The notes beneath the pieces are model-generated. The model ran no database searches and was not told where the DNA came from. It saw only the letters and a list, made by a program, of their open reading frames with translations. DNA of 64,000 nucleotides, taken from NCBI RefSeq assembly GCF_003148565.1, contig NZ_QGGL01000003.1, forward strand, positions 186,001-250,000, given 5' to 3'. A program made the translations under genes and the position numbers. This document shows positions 16,269 to 25,106 of the stretch, piece after piece; the stretch's first letter is position 1, and the number at the start of each line of letters is the position of its first letter. Origin of the DNA: Tumebacillus permanentifrigoris. Its GTDB lineage: Bacteria > Bacillota > Bacilli > Tumebacillales > Tumebacillaceae.

Positions 16269-17933
16269 TTAGGCTTGGTCGCGCATGGGAACGCGGACGC
16301 CATGTTGCTCTGCCGCTTCGATCGCTTCGTCGTACCCAGCATCTACATGGCGGATGATGCCCATGCCCGGATCGGAGGTCAACACCGCCTCCAGACGCTC
16401 GGCCGCTGCATCGGTGCCATCTGCGACGACGACCATGCCTGCATGCAACGAGTACCCCATGCCCACACCACCGCCGTGATGGACGGAAACCCAAGACGCG
16501 CCTGCGGACGTGTTGATCAGTGCGTTGAGGATCGCCCAGTCACCAACAGCGTCCGAGCCGTCCTTCATGCTCTCCGTCTCGCGGTTCGGTGATGCGACAG
16601 AGCCGCAGTCGAGGTGGTCGCGCCCGATGACGATCGGTGCGCTCAGCTCGCCGTTTTTGACCATCTCGTTGATCGCGAGACCGAACTTGGCGCGCTCGCC
16701 ATAGCCGAGCCAGCAGATGCGCGCCGGGAGCCCTTGGAAGGCGACTTTTTCCCGCGCCAACGTGATCCAACGGCGCAGGTGGTCGTTTTCCGGGAACAGC
16801 TTGAGAATGAGTTCATCCGTTTTGCGAATGTCTTCCGGATCCCCAGAGAGCGCCGCCCAGCGGAACGGGCCTTTGCCTTCACAGAACAGCGGGCGGATGT
16901 AAGCTGGCACGAAGCCTGGGAAGTTAAACGCGTCCTCGACGCCATAATCGAACGCCACTTGGCGGATGTTGTTGCCATAATCGAACACGACGGAACCCAT
17001 TTTTTGCAGGTCGAGCATCGCGCGGACATGCTTCGCCATGCTGGCTTTGGAGAGTTCTACGTATCGTACCGGGTCTTGTGTGCGCAGTTCTGCCGCTTGT
17101 TCAAGCGTGTAACCTGCCGGGATGTAGCCGATCAACGGGTCGTGCGCAGAAGTTTGGTCGGTCACGAAGTCCGGCTTGATTCCGCGGTCAACAAACTCTG
17201 GGAAGATCTCCGCCGCGTTGCCGAGCAGTCCGATCGAGAGCGGCTTGCCCGCTTTTTTCGCCTCGTCTGCCAGCACGAGTGCTTCGTCCAGCGTCTCCGC
17301 CAGCACATCGCAGTAACGAGTCTGGATGCGGCGCTCGATGCGGGTGCGGTCGACCTCAACTGCGATCACGACCCCTTCGTTCATCGTGACGGCGAGCGGT
17401 TGTGCGCCCCCCATTCCGCCGAGACCTGCTGTCAAGGTCAGCGTGCCTTTGAGCGTGCTCCCTGTCGCTTGACGCCCTGCTTCTGCGAACGTCTCGTAGG
17501 TTCCTTGCAGGATGCCTTGGGTACCGATGTAGATCCAGCTACCTGCCGTCATCTGGCCGTACATCATCAGGCCCTTTTGCTCCAGCTCGCGGAAGTGCTC
17601 CCAGTTCGCCCATGCCGGCACGAGCACGGAGTTGGAGAGCAGGACGCGAGGTGCGCGCTCATGCGTGCGGAACACGCCGACCGGCTTGCCGGATTGCACC
17701 AGCAGGGTTTCGTTGCTTTCCAATTGTTGCAGTTCGCGCACAATCGCATCATAGGACGGCCAGTTGCGCGCCGCTTTGCCGATCCCGCCGTAGACGACGA
17801 GGTCTTCCGGGCGTTCGGCCACGTCTGGATCGAGGTTGTTCATCAGCATGCGCAGGGCTGCTTCCTGCACCCAGCCTTTGCAAGTCAGTTCGGTACCGCG
17901 CGCGGCGCGGATCGTGCGTTTTTGAGTGGTCAT
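16269..17933 (-). CDS. hutU: Urocanate hydratase
   Basis: Second step of histidine degradation: converts urocanate to imidazolonepropionate using tightly bound NAD+ as an electrophile. 554 aa is the standard length. The N-terminal [13 protein letters not shown]-type opening is seen (here [11 protein letters not shown]). The NAD site is marked by [13 protein letters not shown] and [10 protein letters not shown], and the C-terminal [14 protein letters not shown] is family-typical. ATG 17933 has AGGAGGAA 8 bp upstream; upstream codons in the open frame overlap hutH and lack a site. It lies 22 bp after hutH. Confidence 0.96.
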   Translation of the reverse strand: MTTQKRTIRAARGTELTCKGWVQEAALRMLMNNLDPDVAERPEDLVVYGGIGKAARNWPSYDAIVRELQQLESNETLLVQSGKPVGVFRTHERAPRVLLSNSVLVPAWANWEHFRELEQKGLMMYGQMTAGSWIYIGTQGILQGTYETFAEAGRQATGSTLKGTLTLTAGLGGMGGAQPLAVTMNEGVVIAVEVDRTRIERRIQTRYCDVLAETLDEALVLADEAKKAGKPLSIGLLGNAAEIFPEFVDRGIKPDFVTDQTSAHDPLIGYIPAGYTLEQAAELRTQDPVRYVELSKASMAKHVRAMLDLQKMGSVVFDYGNNIRQVAFDYGVEDAFNFPGFVPAYIRPLFCEGKGPFRWAALSGDPEDIRKTDELILKLFPENDHLRRWITLAREKVAFQGLPARICWLGYGERAKFGLAINEMVKNGELSAPIVIGRDHLDCGSVASPNRETESMKDGSDAVGDWAILNALINTSAGASWVSVHHGGGVGMGYSLHAGMVVVADGTDAAAERLEAVLTSDPGMGIIRHVDAGYDEAIEAAEQHGVRVPMRDQA

Positions 17934-17955
17934 TTTGAAAATTCCTCCTCTAATG

Positions 17956-19491
17956 TTAGTACAGCGGGCCGGAGATCGCTTCGACAGATGCCTGCCAATC
18001 CCCGAGCAACAACTCTTGTGCCACCTTTTCAATCTCGGCGCTGGTCGAACGGTCGGTGAGCACCGGGGGAACGATGGCGCGGAGCTGTTCATACAGTTTG
18101 CGAGTGGCAGGCGCGAGACGCTCGGCCCCGACGAATTCTGCCGCTTCAGCCGCACAGATCAGCTCGATGGCCAGCACTTTCGAAACATTCGTGACGACTT
18201 GGTCGCAGTGGCGGGCGGCGGTGGTGCCCATCGAGACATGATCCTCTTGGTTCGCCGACGACGGGATCGAATCGACGCTCGCCGGGTGTGCCAACACTTT
18301 ATTTTCCGAGACCAGTGACGCGGAGACGTACTGCAGGATCATCATCCCCGATGCGATGCCAGGGTCGTGGCTCAAGAACGCCGGGAGTCCCGAGAGCGCC
18401 GGGTTGACCAATCGCTCCGTGCGCCGCTCCGAGATGTTCGCCAACTCACTCATGCCGATCTTCAGAAAGTCCATCGCGAACGCGATCGGTTGCCCGTGGA
18501 AGTTGCCGCCAGAAATGACCTTGCCCTCCTCGACAAACAGCAACGGGTTGTCGGTCGCCGCGTTGATCTCAATCGCCAACTTCTCCTGCGCATAGCCGAG
18601 CACTTGGCGAGTGGCCCCATGCACTTGCGGGAGACAGCGCAGCGAGTACGCATCCTGCACGCGGATCTCGCCCGGCTCTGTCGTCAACCGACTGCCCTGC
18701 AACAGCGTGCGCAAGTTCGCCGCGACCCCGATCTGCTCCGGGTACGGGCGCACACGATGCACATCCTCATCAAAAGCGGCCGGGATGCCGCGCAACGCTT
18801 CGGTGGTCAAGGCGGCGATCATGTCGGCGGCCTTCGCCAGCCGAAGCGCTTTCACCAGCGTCAGGGTGCCGATCGACGCCATCGCTTGCGTGCCATTGAT
18901 CAGCGCGAGCCCTTCCTTGGCTTGCAGCGTGATCGGCTGGAGGTTCGCCTTGGCGAGCGCCTCTGCCGCCGAGAGTCGCTCCCCTTGGTAAAACGCCTCC
19001 CCTTCGCCCATCAGCACGAGCGCGAGATGGGACAGCGGCGCGAGGTCACCACTGGCACCGAGCGAGCCTTGGGACGGAATCACCGGATGTACGCCTGCAT
19101 TCAGACAGTTCACCAGCAATTTCAACGTCTCCGGGCGGATGCCCGAGTAGCCTTTGACGAGGGCGTTGGCGCGCAACATCATCAGCGCACGGACGGTCGG
19201 TTCCGGCAGCGGCTCCCCGACAGCGCAGGCGTGGCTGCGGATCAGGTTGGCCTGCAACTGAACAGCGTCCTCCGGCGAGATGTGTACATCGCTGAACTTA
19301 CCAAATCCGGTCGTCACCCCATAGACGACCTTGCCTGAGGTCACCAACTCCTCGACCATCTGGCGGCACGTCGCCACGCGCTCCCACGCATCAGCCCCGA
19401 CGAGCACCTGTGCGCCTTCCCATGCGACGCGGGCTACATCCTCCGCCGTCACCCGTACTCCATCCAGTTCCACATCTCGAATTGTAATCAT
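17956..19491 (-). CDS. hutH: Histidine ammonia-lyase
   Basis: First step of histidine degradation: removes ammonia from L-histidine to give trans-urocanate. 511 aa. The self-formed MIO electrophile comes from Ala146-Ser147-Gly148 in [14 protein letters not shown]. Other signatures are [12 protein letters not shown] and the C-terminal [11 protein letters not shown]. Start ATG 19491 follows GGGGAAG. It is the first gene of hutH-U-I-G, the Bacillus subtilis order. No hutP antiterminator and no hutM permease lie in the window. The 5' region holds two hairpins described separately. Confidence 0.96.
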   Translation of the reverse strand: MITIRDVELDGVRVTAEDVARVAWEGAQVLVGADAWERVATCRQMVEELVTSGKVVYGVTTGFGKFSDVHISPEDAVQLQANLIRSHACAVGEPLPEPTVRALMMLRANALVKGYSGIRPETLKLLVNCLNAGVHPVIPSQGSLGASGDLAPLSHLALVLMGEGEAFYQGERLSAAEALAKANLQPITLQAKEGLALINGTQAMASIGTLTLVKALRLAKAADMIAALTTEALRGIPAAFDEDVHRVRPYPEQIGVAANLRTLLQGSRLTTEPGEIRVQDAYSLRCLPQVHGATRQVLGYAQEKLAIEINAATDNPLLFVEEGKVISGGNFHGQPIAFAMDFLKIGMSELANISERRTERLVNPALSGLPAFLSHDPGIASGMMILQYVSASLVSENKVLAHPASVDSIPSSANQEDHVSMGTTAARHCDQVVTNVSKVLAIELICAAEAAEFVGAERLAPATRKLYEQLRAIVPPVLTDRSTSAEIEKVAQELLLGDWQASVEAISGPLY

Positions 19492-19525
19492 CTTGCAACT
19501 TCCCCTTTCTTGCTTTAGCTAAAGA

Positions 19526-19567
19526 AAGGGACTGGGCGGAAGGTGTTACCCTTCCACTCAGTCCCTT
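19526..19567. promoter_or_regulatory. Hairpin in the hutH 5' leader
   Basis: AAGGGACT / AGTCCCTT with an inner GGAAGG / CCTTCC pair forms a 42-nt hairpin ending about 35 nt before hutH. On the minus strand it is followed by TTTCTTT, a poor T run, so it could be a weak attenuator of hut. On the plus strand it has a good T run but no gene to end. Confidence 0.4.
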
Positions 19568-19570
19568 TTT

Positions 19571-19618
19571 AAAAAGAGATCCCTATGCGATTGTTGACGT
19601 CTGTCCCAAAGGGATCTC
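19571..19618 (-). terminator. Terminator of the DJ-1/PfpI gene or hut attenuator
   Basis: On the minus strand, GAGATCCCT / AGGGATCTC with a 25-nt loop is followed by TTTTT. It lies between the DJ-1/PfpI stop and hutH. A TTGACA (19693-19698, minus strand) with a weak CACAAT 18 bp on lies upstream of this hairpin. If that promoter serves hut, the hairpin would lie in the hut leader, as in antitermination control. Confidence 0.6.
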
Positions 19619-19694
19619 ACTAGCATCGCTATCACTCACTTATTAGAATATTGTCGGTACTCGAACTCATTGTGACCGAACGAGGCTACGCTTG

Positions 19695-20222
19695 TCAAGT
19701 CCTCGTTGCCAATACATCACAGAATGCCTTCGCATACTCGGGCAAATCAGGCGGGCGACGGCTGGACACCAAGTGTCCATCGATCACCACCGGCTCGTCG
19801 ATCCACGTCGCCCCGGCATTCTCCATGTCGTCTCGAATTCCCGGTGTCGAGGTGACCTTGCGCCCTTGGAGGATCTTGGCTGAGATCAACACCCAGCCGG
19901 CGTGGCAGATCTGACCGATCGGTTTCTGCTGCTCGTCCATCTTGCGCACGATCTCCAGCACTTCTGGATAGCGGCGCAGTTTATCGGGAGCCCAACCACC
20001 CGGCACCAACACAGCATCATAGTCGTCCGCGTTCACATCGGCCAACGCCAGATCAGCCTGCGCAGGTACACCGTATTTGCCATGATAGACCTGTCCCTGT
20101 TTCGGTCCGATCAAGACCACCTCCGCACCTTCTTCCCGTGCGCGGTAGATCGGGTACCAGAGCTCCAGATCTTCGAATTCTTCGTCCACGAAACTCAACA
20201 CGCGCTTGCCATTCAATCTCAT
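19695..20222 (-). CDS. DJ-1/PfpI family protein (type 1 glutamine amidotransferase-like)
   Basis: A 175-aa cytosolic protein of the class that includes PfpI, YhbO and YraA, linked to protein/nucleotide deglycation or stress protection. The nucleophile elbow is seen as ICHAGW (Cys-His), the upstream Glu in FVDEEFEDLELWYP, and the GxxxPD-type region as VPGGWAPDKLRR. Length is normal. Start ATG 20222 follows a GGGGGAGG-type site. Monocistronic: a bidirectional terminator separates it from the oxidase operon. Confidence 0.92.
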   Translation of the reverse strand: MRLNGKRVLSFVDEEFEDLELWYPIYRAREEGAEVVLIGPKQGQVYHGKYGVPAQADLALADVNADDYDAVLVPGGWAPDKLRRYPEVLEIVRKMDEQQKPIGQICHAGWVLISAKILQGRKVTSTPGIRDDMENAGATWIDEPVVIDGHLVSSRRPPDLPEYAKAFCDVLATRT

Positions 20223-20250
20223 ACGATCACACTCCTCCCCCTCAGTATAA

Positions 20251-20289
20251 AAAAAGTCCTCCGCATGCTCAACATGCGGAGGACTTTTT
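20251..20289. terminator. Terminator of the cytochrome oxidase operon
   Basis: AAAAAGTCCTCCGCATG / CATGCGGAGGACTTTTT with a CTCAA loop; 17-bp perfect stem directly after the subunit I stop on the minus strand. Confidence 0.93.
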
Positions 20290-20299
20290 TTTCAACTGC

Positions 20300-21943
20300 T
20301 TACCATGTTTTCATACCCGGTGCGCCTGGCGGTGCATGTACGATGGCATCGTAGATCGGGTAGCCATAGGAGACGAGGATCAGGAAGGCGAGGATTGCGA
20401 TCCAAACTTTCCAGTTTTCGAGGATGCGCGGGGTTTGTTGGCGAACTTCCAAGGAGTTCTCAGCCATCGGGAATTCGGTCTCCCCAACCGGTGCGAATTT
20501 CCAGAGGTAGATCGCGTTGCAGATCATCAGCACGGCGCTGATGAACAACAGCACGCCGCCGATCGCCATCAGCGTTTCATACTTCATCCACGACAGACCG
20601 AGCGGATCGTCCATGTACGTGGTGTAGTCGGTACGGCGCGGCACACCCAGCAGACCCATGAAGTGCATCGCACCCGACATGATCAGCATCCCGACCGTCC
20701 AGAACAACGTCTGGATGATCCCAGCGCGGTGTGCGCCTTTGGTCAACTGGCGACCCATCAAGGACGGAATCAACCAGTACGCGATGCCGAAGAAGGTCAG
20801 AGCGACGGCAGCCCCTACCGTGATGTGGAAGTGACCGGTGACCCAGATCGTGTTGTGTACGACCACGTTCATTTGGTTGGAGGTGTTGATGATCCCGCCG
20901 ATCCCGGCCGGGATGAAGAACAGCATGCCCATGAACGGGGCGAAGAATCGAACATCACCATACGGCAGTTTTTTGAAGAAACCGAACACGCCGCGTGCGC
21001 CTTTGGCACGACCGACCGCTTCAAACGTTGCAAACGAGGAGAAGGCGGTCATCATCGACGGCAACACGACACCGAGTGTCAGCGCGACGTGGACAATTTT
21101 CCATTTTTCCGAAATCCCAGCCTCCGTCAACTGATGGTGGAAACCGACCGGAATCGAGAGCAGGATGAACAGGATGAAGACGACACGTGCTAGCGAATCG
21201 GAGAAGATCTTGCCTCCGATGATTTTCGGTACGCAGTTGTACCAAGCAGCGTAGGCAGGCATCAACCAGAAGTACACCAGCGGATGACCGAAGAACCAGA
21301 ACAACATCCGGGAGAGCACGACGTTGACCGTATCGGTCCAGCCAAACGACCACGGGATCAGTTGGAACAACATCTCAGCTGCGACACCTAGCGTTGCGAC
21401 ATACCACAACACCAGAGTAGCCATGACCATGAAGGTGAACAGCGGCGAGCGCTGGTTGGTGTTTTGCTTGCGCCATTGGGTGTAAGCATAGGTCATGCCT
21501 GCACCTGCGATCCAAGAACCGATGACGAGCAACGTGGAGCCGATGTAGAACCACGGGGAGGCTTTTAGCGGTGCATAGAACGTATACATAACCGAAGCTT
21601 CTCCAGTGGAGATCGTCGCAACCGCCATGACGGTCCCGAAGAACATGACCACCCACCCGAGCCAACCGAGCTTGACGGAGAGTTTGGGGAGCGTGATCGT
21701 TTTCGCCATCCCGGCGTAGAAGAAACCAACGATGAAGAATGTGGTGAAGACAAGGCCCATCAACACGCCATGCGCGGTGAGGATCTGGTAGTAGTTAATC
21801 CATTCTGGCAGGGTGATGACCCCGCCGCGAACCAGCCCTTGCAAGAGGCCCGCCAATGCACCGATACCGAAGAAGAAAAACGCGGTGAGCACATAGGCGA
21901 GGCTCATTTCTGCTGACCGACGGTCTATGCTTCTAGTACTCAT
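20300..21943 (-). CDS. cbaA: Cytochrome c oxidase subunit I, ba3 type (type B)
   Basis: The catalytic subunit of a proton-pumping terminal oxidase, 547 aa with about 13 membrane helices. The heme and CuB ligands are visible: YYQILTAHGVLMG, FFGHPLVYFWLMPAY, the His pair in GFHHQ, and TGHFHITVG. The CuB loop reads HPLVY instead of HPEVY, losing the Glu of type A enzymes; this is typical of type B (ba3) oxidases. The preceding genes encode subunit II with CuA and a 39-aa subunit IIa, the Thermus/Geobacillus ba3 arrangement. Such oxidases have high oxygen affinity, fitting the adjacent NreABC oxygen sensor. Start ATG 21943 lies 40 bp after subunit II. Confidence 0.95.
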   Translation of the reverse strand: MSTRSIDRRSAEMSLAYVLTAFFFFGIGALAGLLQGLVRGGVITLPEWINYYQILTAHGVLMGLVFTTFFIVGFFYAGMAKTITLPKLSVKLGWLGWVVMFFGTVMAVATISTGEASVMYTFYAPLKASPWFYIGSTLLVIGSWIAGAGMTYAYTQWRKQNTNQRSPLFTFMVMATLVLWYVATLGVAAEMLFQLIPWSFGWTDTVNVVLSRMLFWFFGHPLVYFWLMPAYAAWYNCVPKIIGGKIFSDSLARVVFILFILLSIPVGFHHQLTEAGISEKWKIVHVALTLGVVLPSMMTAFSSFATFEAVGRAKGARGVFGFFKKLPYGDVRFFAPFMGMLFFIPAGIGGIINTSNQMNVVVHNTIWVTGHFHITVGAAVALTFFGIAYWLIPSLMGRQLTKGAHRAGIIQTLFWTVGMLIMSGAMHFMGLLGVPRRTDYTTYMDDPLGLSWMKYETLMAIGGVLLFISAVLMICNAIYLWKFAPVGETEFPMAENSLEVRQQTPRILENWKVWIAILAFLILVSYGYPIYDAIVHAPPGAPGMKTW

Positions 21944-21983
21944 GAATCGTCACGTCCTTTTCGACTTACTGCGATTGTGTGTG

Positions 21984-22451
21984 TTATTTGACGACGAGGT
22001 GTGCTGCCATGATCTGATGACCTGTCCCGCAGTACTCGTTGCAGAGGATCAGGAACGAGCCGACGTCGTTGAAAGTTTTGGTAACCGAGTTGACGAGACC
22101 GGGGGTCAACATCATGTTGACGTCGGTGCCAGCGACTTCAAAGCCGTGCATGACATCGCGCGAAGTGACGTGGAAGTGTACGGTTGCGCCTTTCGGAATT
22201 TCCACTAGCGCTGGGGTGTACCCGAATGCGTACCCGATCATGTTCAGGTCGTACTCGTTTTCGCTGATCTTGACGAGGCCCGGCTTGTCGAACGGCGGTG
22301 TTTGGTCGACCTTGGTCGGGTCGATTTGTTGCAGGTCGGATGGCGGGGTGTTGCCCATCGCGAACGCGTTGATCGTCAGAACGACCAGGAACGCGGCGAG
22401 CATCAGTCCTCCGAAGGTGAGCCAGATTTTTTCTAGTTTATGAACGTGCAT
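21984..22451 (-). CDS. cbaB: Cytochrome c oxidase subunit II, ba3 type
   Basis: A 155-aa membrane-anchored cupredoxin that accepts electrons from cytochrome c. One N-terminal membrane helix (about 10-32) is followed by the CuA domain. The CuA ligands are all present: His102 in VMHGFEV, Cys137 and Cys141 in CNEYCGTGH, His145 and Met148. A single anchor and short length match ba3-type subunit II. ATG 22451 follows GAGGAGG. It is 30 bp after the subunit IIa gene. Confidence 0.94.
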   Translation of the reverse strand: MHVHKLEKIWLTFGGLMLAAFLVVLTINAFAMGNTPPSDLQQIDPTKVDQTPPFDKPGLVKISENEYDLNMIGYAFGYTPALVEIPKGATVHFHVTSRDVMHGFEVAGTDVNMMLTPGLVNSVTKTFNDVGSFLILCNEYCGTGHQIMAAHLVVK

Positions 22452-22481
22452 GATTGCAACCTCCTCTCGGCGTTTCCCCTG

Positions 22482-22601
22482 TTATTTACGGAGTAGATAC
22501 AGGGTGAAGACGCCAATCCAAGAACCTAGAATCAAGAACCCGAGAATCATGACTGCTACGAACGTACCGCGTAACGACTCGTTCGATTCTTTATTGTCCA
22601 T
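22482..22601 (-). CDS. cbaD: Cytochrome c oxidase subunit IIa (39 aa)
   Basis: A 39-codon gene with AAGGAGGAG before ATG 22601. It has a polar N-terminus (MDNKESNESL) and one membrane helix (VAVMILGFLILGSWIGVFTL, residues 16-35) ending YLLRK. Size, topology and position before subunit II match the small subunit IIa of ba3 oxidases, which supplies the helix missing from the short subunit II. It opens the operon IIa-II-I. Confidence 0.88.
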   Translation of the reverse strand: MDNKESNESLRGTFVAVMILGFLILGSWIGVFTLYLLRK

Positions 22602-22631
22602 GGTGTCTCCTCCTTACGCTTCGTTGACTTG

Positions 22632-22637
22632 AGTATA
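22632..22637 (-). promoter_or_regulatory. -10 element of the oxidase operon promoter
   Basis: TATACT on the minus strand, 31 bp before the subunit IIa ATG. No recognisable -35 box lies 16-18 bp upstream, which suggests an activator-dependent promoter. Confidence 0.5.
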
Positions 22638-22659
22638 GCGCCACGACGAGGGGCGCGAG

Positions 22660-22679
22660 TATCGGGATATTCCCCGATA
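22660..22679. promoter_or_regulatory. Dyad 1 upstream of the oxidase promoter
   Basis: TATCGGG and CCCGATA form a 7-bp inverted repeat with a 6-bp centre. Its midpoint is about 45 bp upstream of the start point inferred from the TATACT box, a class II activator position. NreC binding is inferred from the neighbouring genes. Confidence 0.5.
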
Positions 22680-22680
22680 T

Positions 22681-22705
22681 GTCGGAGGGAACTCCCTAGT
22701 TCGAC
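22681..22705. promoter_or_regulatory. Dyad 2 upstream of the oxidase promoter
   Basis: The outer arms GTCG / CGAC and inner arms AGGGA / TCCCT form a second inverted repeat next to dyad 1, about 67 bp upstream of the inferred start point. Its sequence differs from dyad 1, so a different protein may bind. Confidence 0.4.
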
Positions 22706-22714
22706 ATAAATAGA

Positions 22715-22751
22715 CAAAAAAACAGCCAGATTCGCGAGGAATCTGGCTGTT
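22715..22751 (-). terminator. Terminator of the nre operon
   Basis: On the minus strand AACAGCCAGATT / AATCTGGCTGTT is followed by a T run, 14 bp after the nreC stop. Confidence 0.9.
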
Positions 22752-22764
22752 AAACCTATGCGTG

Positions 22765-23421
22765 CTATTCAAAATCGAGCAGACCTTTTTTCAGAGCATA
22801 GCGCACCAGCTCAGGCCGCGTCCGCATCTGCAACTTCTCCATGATCTTCGCCTTGTGCGACTCGACCGTTTTCACGGAGACGATCAACTTCTCCGCGATG
22901 TCCTTGTTCGCGTAGCCTTTGGCGATCAAGGCGAGAATCTCCTGTTCGCGGTCGGTGAGCACTTGAAAATGCTCCACATCTTCGCCACGATGCACGCGCT
23001 GCAAAAACTCGGCGATCAACGACTTGGTCGCAGATGGGTGCAGATACGCAGCCCCAAAATGGATCGTGCGAATCGCCGTCAGCAAGTCATTGTCGGGGGC
23101 GCTTTTTAAAAGATACCCCGACGCTCCTGCTTGCAACAGCCGGAACAGGTATTCCTCATCATCGTGCATCGTCAACACGAGGATGTCGATCTCAGGTGCT
23201 TCCGCTTTTAATCGGGTGGTCGCGGAGAGACCGTTCTCCCCCGGCGGCATGCTCAGGTCCATCAACACGAGGTCTGGGCGCAATTCCAGCGCTTTGGTGA
23301 ACGCCTCGGCACCGTCCGCCGCCGTCCCGACCACTTCCATGTCCGCTTGGTTGTTCAGCAACATGGACAGCCCGGAACGCACGATGGCATGATCATCCGC
23401 GATCAGCAGTCGGATGGACAT
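22765..23421 (-). CDS. nreC: NreC-like response regulator (NarL/FixJ family)
   Basis: A 218-aa two-component regulator. The receiver domain (1-120) has phospho-acceptor Asp55 in LVLMDLSMPPGENGL, with acidic residues in IADDH and Lys in YLLKSAPD. The LuxR-type helix-turn-helix (about 148-205) reads LTDREQEILALIAKGYANKDIAEKL, here given in part as LTDREQEIL ... NKDIAEKL. ATG 23421 is inside the end of nreB (29-bp overlap) with AAGGGGG upstream. Overlap with an NreB-like oxygen-sensing kinase and NreA-like GAF protein makes it the output of an NreABC system. Likely targets include the neighbouring ba3 oxidase operon (inference). Confidence 0.92.
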   Translation of the reverse strand: MSIRLLIADDHAIVRSGLSMLLNNQADMEVVGTAADGAEAFTKALELRPDLVLMDLSMPPGENGLSATTRLKAEAPEIDILVLTMHDDEEYLFRLLQAGASGYLLKSAPDNDLLTAIRTIHFGAAYLHPSATKSLIAEFLQRVHRGEDVEHFQVLTDREQEILALIAKGYANKDIAEKLIVSVKTVESHKAKIMEKLQMRTRPELVRYALKKGLLDFE

Positions 23422-24481
23422 AGCGCGGACCCCCTTTCTCATCTACTAGAATTTCCACGTGGATCTTGGTCCCTTTTTGTGGGGCCGATGTGAGCGTCAA
23501 CGTGCCGCCCAACAGGCTCACGCGTTCCCGCATGCCGAACAAGCCGAGACCAGTTCCACGAATTTGCAATTGGGTCGGGTCGAATCCGATCCCTGCGTCC
23601 TCAACCTCCAGCTCCACCCTATCTGCCCGGTCGACGAACCGCAGGGTGATCTGGTCGGTGTCAGCGTACTTCGCCGCATTGGTCATCGCCTCTTGGCAGA
23701 TTCGGTACAACGCCGTCTCCACCGTCGAGTGATAGCGTCGACGCTGACCGCTGATCTCAATATGTGTGAGGATGCCGAACGTTTGTTCAAAGCGCTTGGC
23801 ATAGGAACGCAAAGCAGCCACCAAGCCGAGGTCATCGAGCGCAGACGGACGCAGTTCGACGGAGAGGCTTTTGACCTCCTCCATCGTGCGGGCCGTCAAC
23901 TGCTGGACCTCTTCCAAGTGATGCTTGATCTCTTCGTCGATCTGCAACTGGTTCACGACGCGCAACCCGACCATGATGCTATACAGCGCTTGACCGATCC
24001 CATCGTGCAGATCGCGGGAGATGCGCTTGCGCTCTTCCTCTTGCGCTTGAATCACATAGTTCGTCAATTGACGCTGGTGACGTTCCCGCTCTATGCGTTG
24101 CATATCTGATGTGTCGCGTAATATAACGGCCAGGGCGCCCTGACCCCCTGCCTCCAATGGCAGGCGAGTTGAAGAAGCCGCGACGGCAATCTCCTCACCA
24201 CGCTTGGTGACCACGTGCATCTGGAAGGATGGCGTCTGCAACCGCGATGCAAAGCAATCGATGCAAGACGCCTCCTCTTGGCAGGTCGCCATGCCACGGC
24301 ACAGCTCACAGAGTGACTTTTTCCCGAGCAATTCGGCACCGCTCCACCCGGTCATTCGTTCGAAGGCCGGATTGACACCGATCACGTCACCCTTGGCGTC
24401 CACGATGAGGATAGCATCTGTGATATGAGCAAACAGCGTCTCCAAAAAAGCCGCTGTCTCATCAAGCATATGGAACCCCAT
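23393..24481 (-). CDS. nreB: NreB-like oxygen-sensing histidine kinase
   Basis: A 362-aa cytosolic kinase. The N-terminal PAS domain carries Cys58-x2-Cys61-x11-Cys73-x2-Cys76 (CELC ... CIDC), exactly the spacing of the four [4Fe-4S] ligands of staphylococcal NreB, whose cluster is destroyed by oxygen. An extra Cys67 lies between. The HPK7 dimerisation box has His159 in ISRDLHDGIGQAL, followed by an HATPase domain (CQEAMTNAAKYA, DAGIGFD, GTGLGLFGMRERV). ATG 24481 is chosen because GGAGGGGA is 9 bp upstream; GTG 24487 is too close. It is flanked by nreA and nreC. Confidence 0.94.
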   Translation of the reverse strand: MGFHMLDETAAFLETLFAHITDAILIVDAKGDVIGVNPAFERMTGWSGAELLGKKSLCELCRGMATCQEEASCIDCFASRLQTPSFQMHVVTKRGEEIAVAASSTRLPLEAGGQGALAVILRDTSDMQRIERERHQRQLTNYVIQAQEEERKRISRDLHDGIGQALYSIMVGLRVVNQLQIDEEIKHHLEEVQQLTARTMEEVKSLSVELRPSALDDLGLVAALRSYAKRFEQTFGILTHIEISGQRRRYHSTVETALYRICQEAMTNAAKYADTDQITLRFVDRADRVELEVEDAGIGFDPTQLQIRGTGLGLFGMRERVSLLGGTLTLTSAPQKGTKIHVEILVDEKGGPRYVHPTADRG

Positions 24482-24505
24482 TGACACACTTCCCCTCCGC
24501 CAAAT

Positions 24506-24940
24506 CTACCTCTCACTATACACGGAGCCGAGCTGTTCTGCTAGACCTAGCAGCGCATCGACGTCCGCATCAGCGAAGATGCGCTCCGATCGGTTGGCGA
24601 CCAACAACACGCCATGCACGCGTTCGCCGCGCAACACAGGCACACCCACCGCGCAGCAGAGGCCTTCCGCGAGCAGTATCGGGTAGTCGCGGGGGTCGTC
24701 CCCCGCCTTCGGGGTCATTCCTTCTACAGCGACCGGGCGGCCCAGTGAAACCACCCGTCCTGCGATGCCCTTGCCGGGGCGTAAAAAGATGCGTTTGAAG
24801 CGATCATTGCGGTTCCCGGAGGCGTACTGCCAGCGCATCTGGCCGTCCGGCTCCGGAATTGCCAACGCGAGAAAGTCTGCCGCCACTTGCGCACGCAGAT
24901 CATCTAACGCGTGCTGGATCTGCTCCTGATGCCGGATCAT
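24506..24940 (-). CDS. nreA: NreA-like GAF-domain protein
   Basis: A 144-aa single GAF domain protein. In staphylococci NreA binds nitrate and controls NreB phosphorylation. The GAF fold is visible in LRPGKGIAGRVVSLGRPVAVEG and AVGVPVLRGERVHGVLLVAN (quoted as GKGIAGRVV and HGVLLVANRS). ATG 24940 has GGGAGGG upstream; the longer open frame has no site. A TATAAT -10 lies at 24980-24985 on the minus strand. It is the first gene of nreABC, 24 bp before nreB. Whether it binds nitrate cannot be judged from the sequence by eye. Confidence 0.82.
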   Translation of the reverse strand: MIRHQEQIQHALDDLRAQVAADFLALAIPEPDGQMRWQYASGNRNDRFKRIFLRPGKGIAGRVVSLGRPVAVEGMTPKAGDDPRDYPILLAEGLCCAVGVPVLRGERVHGVLLVANRSERIFADADVDALLGLAEQLGSVYSER

Positions 24941-25044
24941 ACACAACCCTCCCTTTATCTTGACACGTCTATGCTTGTCATTATACAGACTCCTGATCCA
25001 GTAGAAACTCAGGGGATTCCCCGATTTTACAGTTGGAAAAAAGG

Positions 25045-25081
25045 AAAAAGAGCCTCCGCTGTTCCTGCGGAGACTCTTTTT
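25045..25081. terminator. Terminator after the aminopeptidase gene
   Basis: AAAAAGAGCCTCCGC / GCGGAGACTCTTTTT with a TGTTCCT loop (one mismatch), active in both directions. It ends the minus-strand aminopeptidase transcript. Confidence 0.85.
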
Positions 25082-25106
25082 CATGATAATCGACTACATT
25101 CAAACA

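Noticed and set aside
16614-18059. 481-codon open frame on the + strand
   Set aside because: Antisense to hutU, which matches its family over its whole length. It is a codon-composition shadow.
19526-19567. T-box or other riboswitch before hutH
   Set aside because: The hairpin lacks the T-box AGGGTGG-ACCGCGG element and no conserved riboswitch core was recognised.
19620-19660. CcpA cre-like site (TGATAGCGATGCTA) before hut
   Set aside because: Only part of the consensus is present and the dyad is poor; not enough to call.
20138-21193. 351-codon + strand frame
   Set aside because: Antisense to cytochrome oxidase subunit I and crosses a strong terminator; low-complexity Arg/His/Gln composition.
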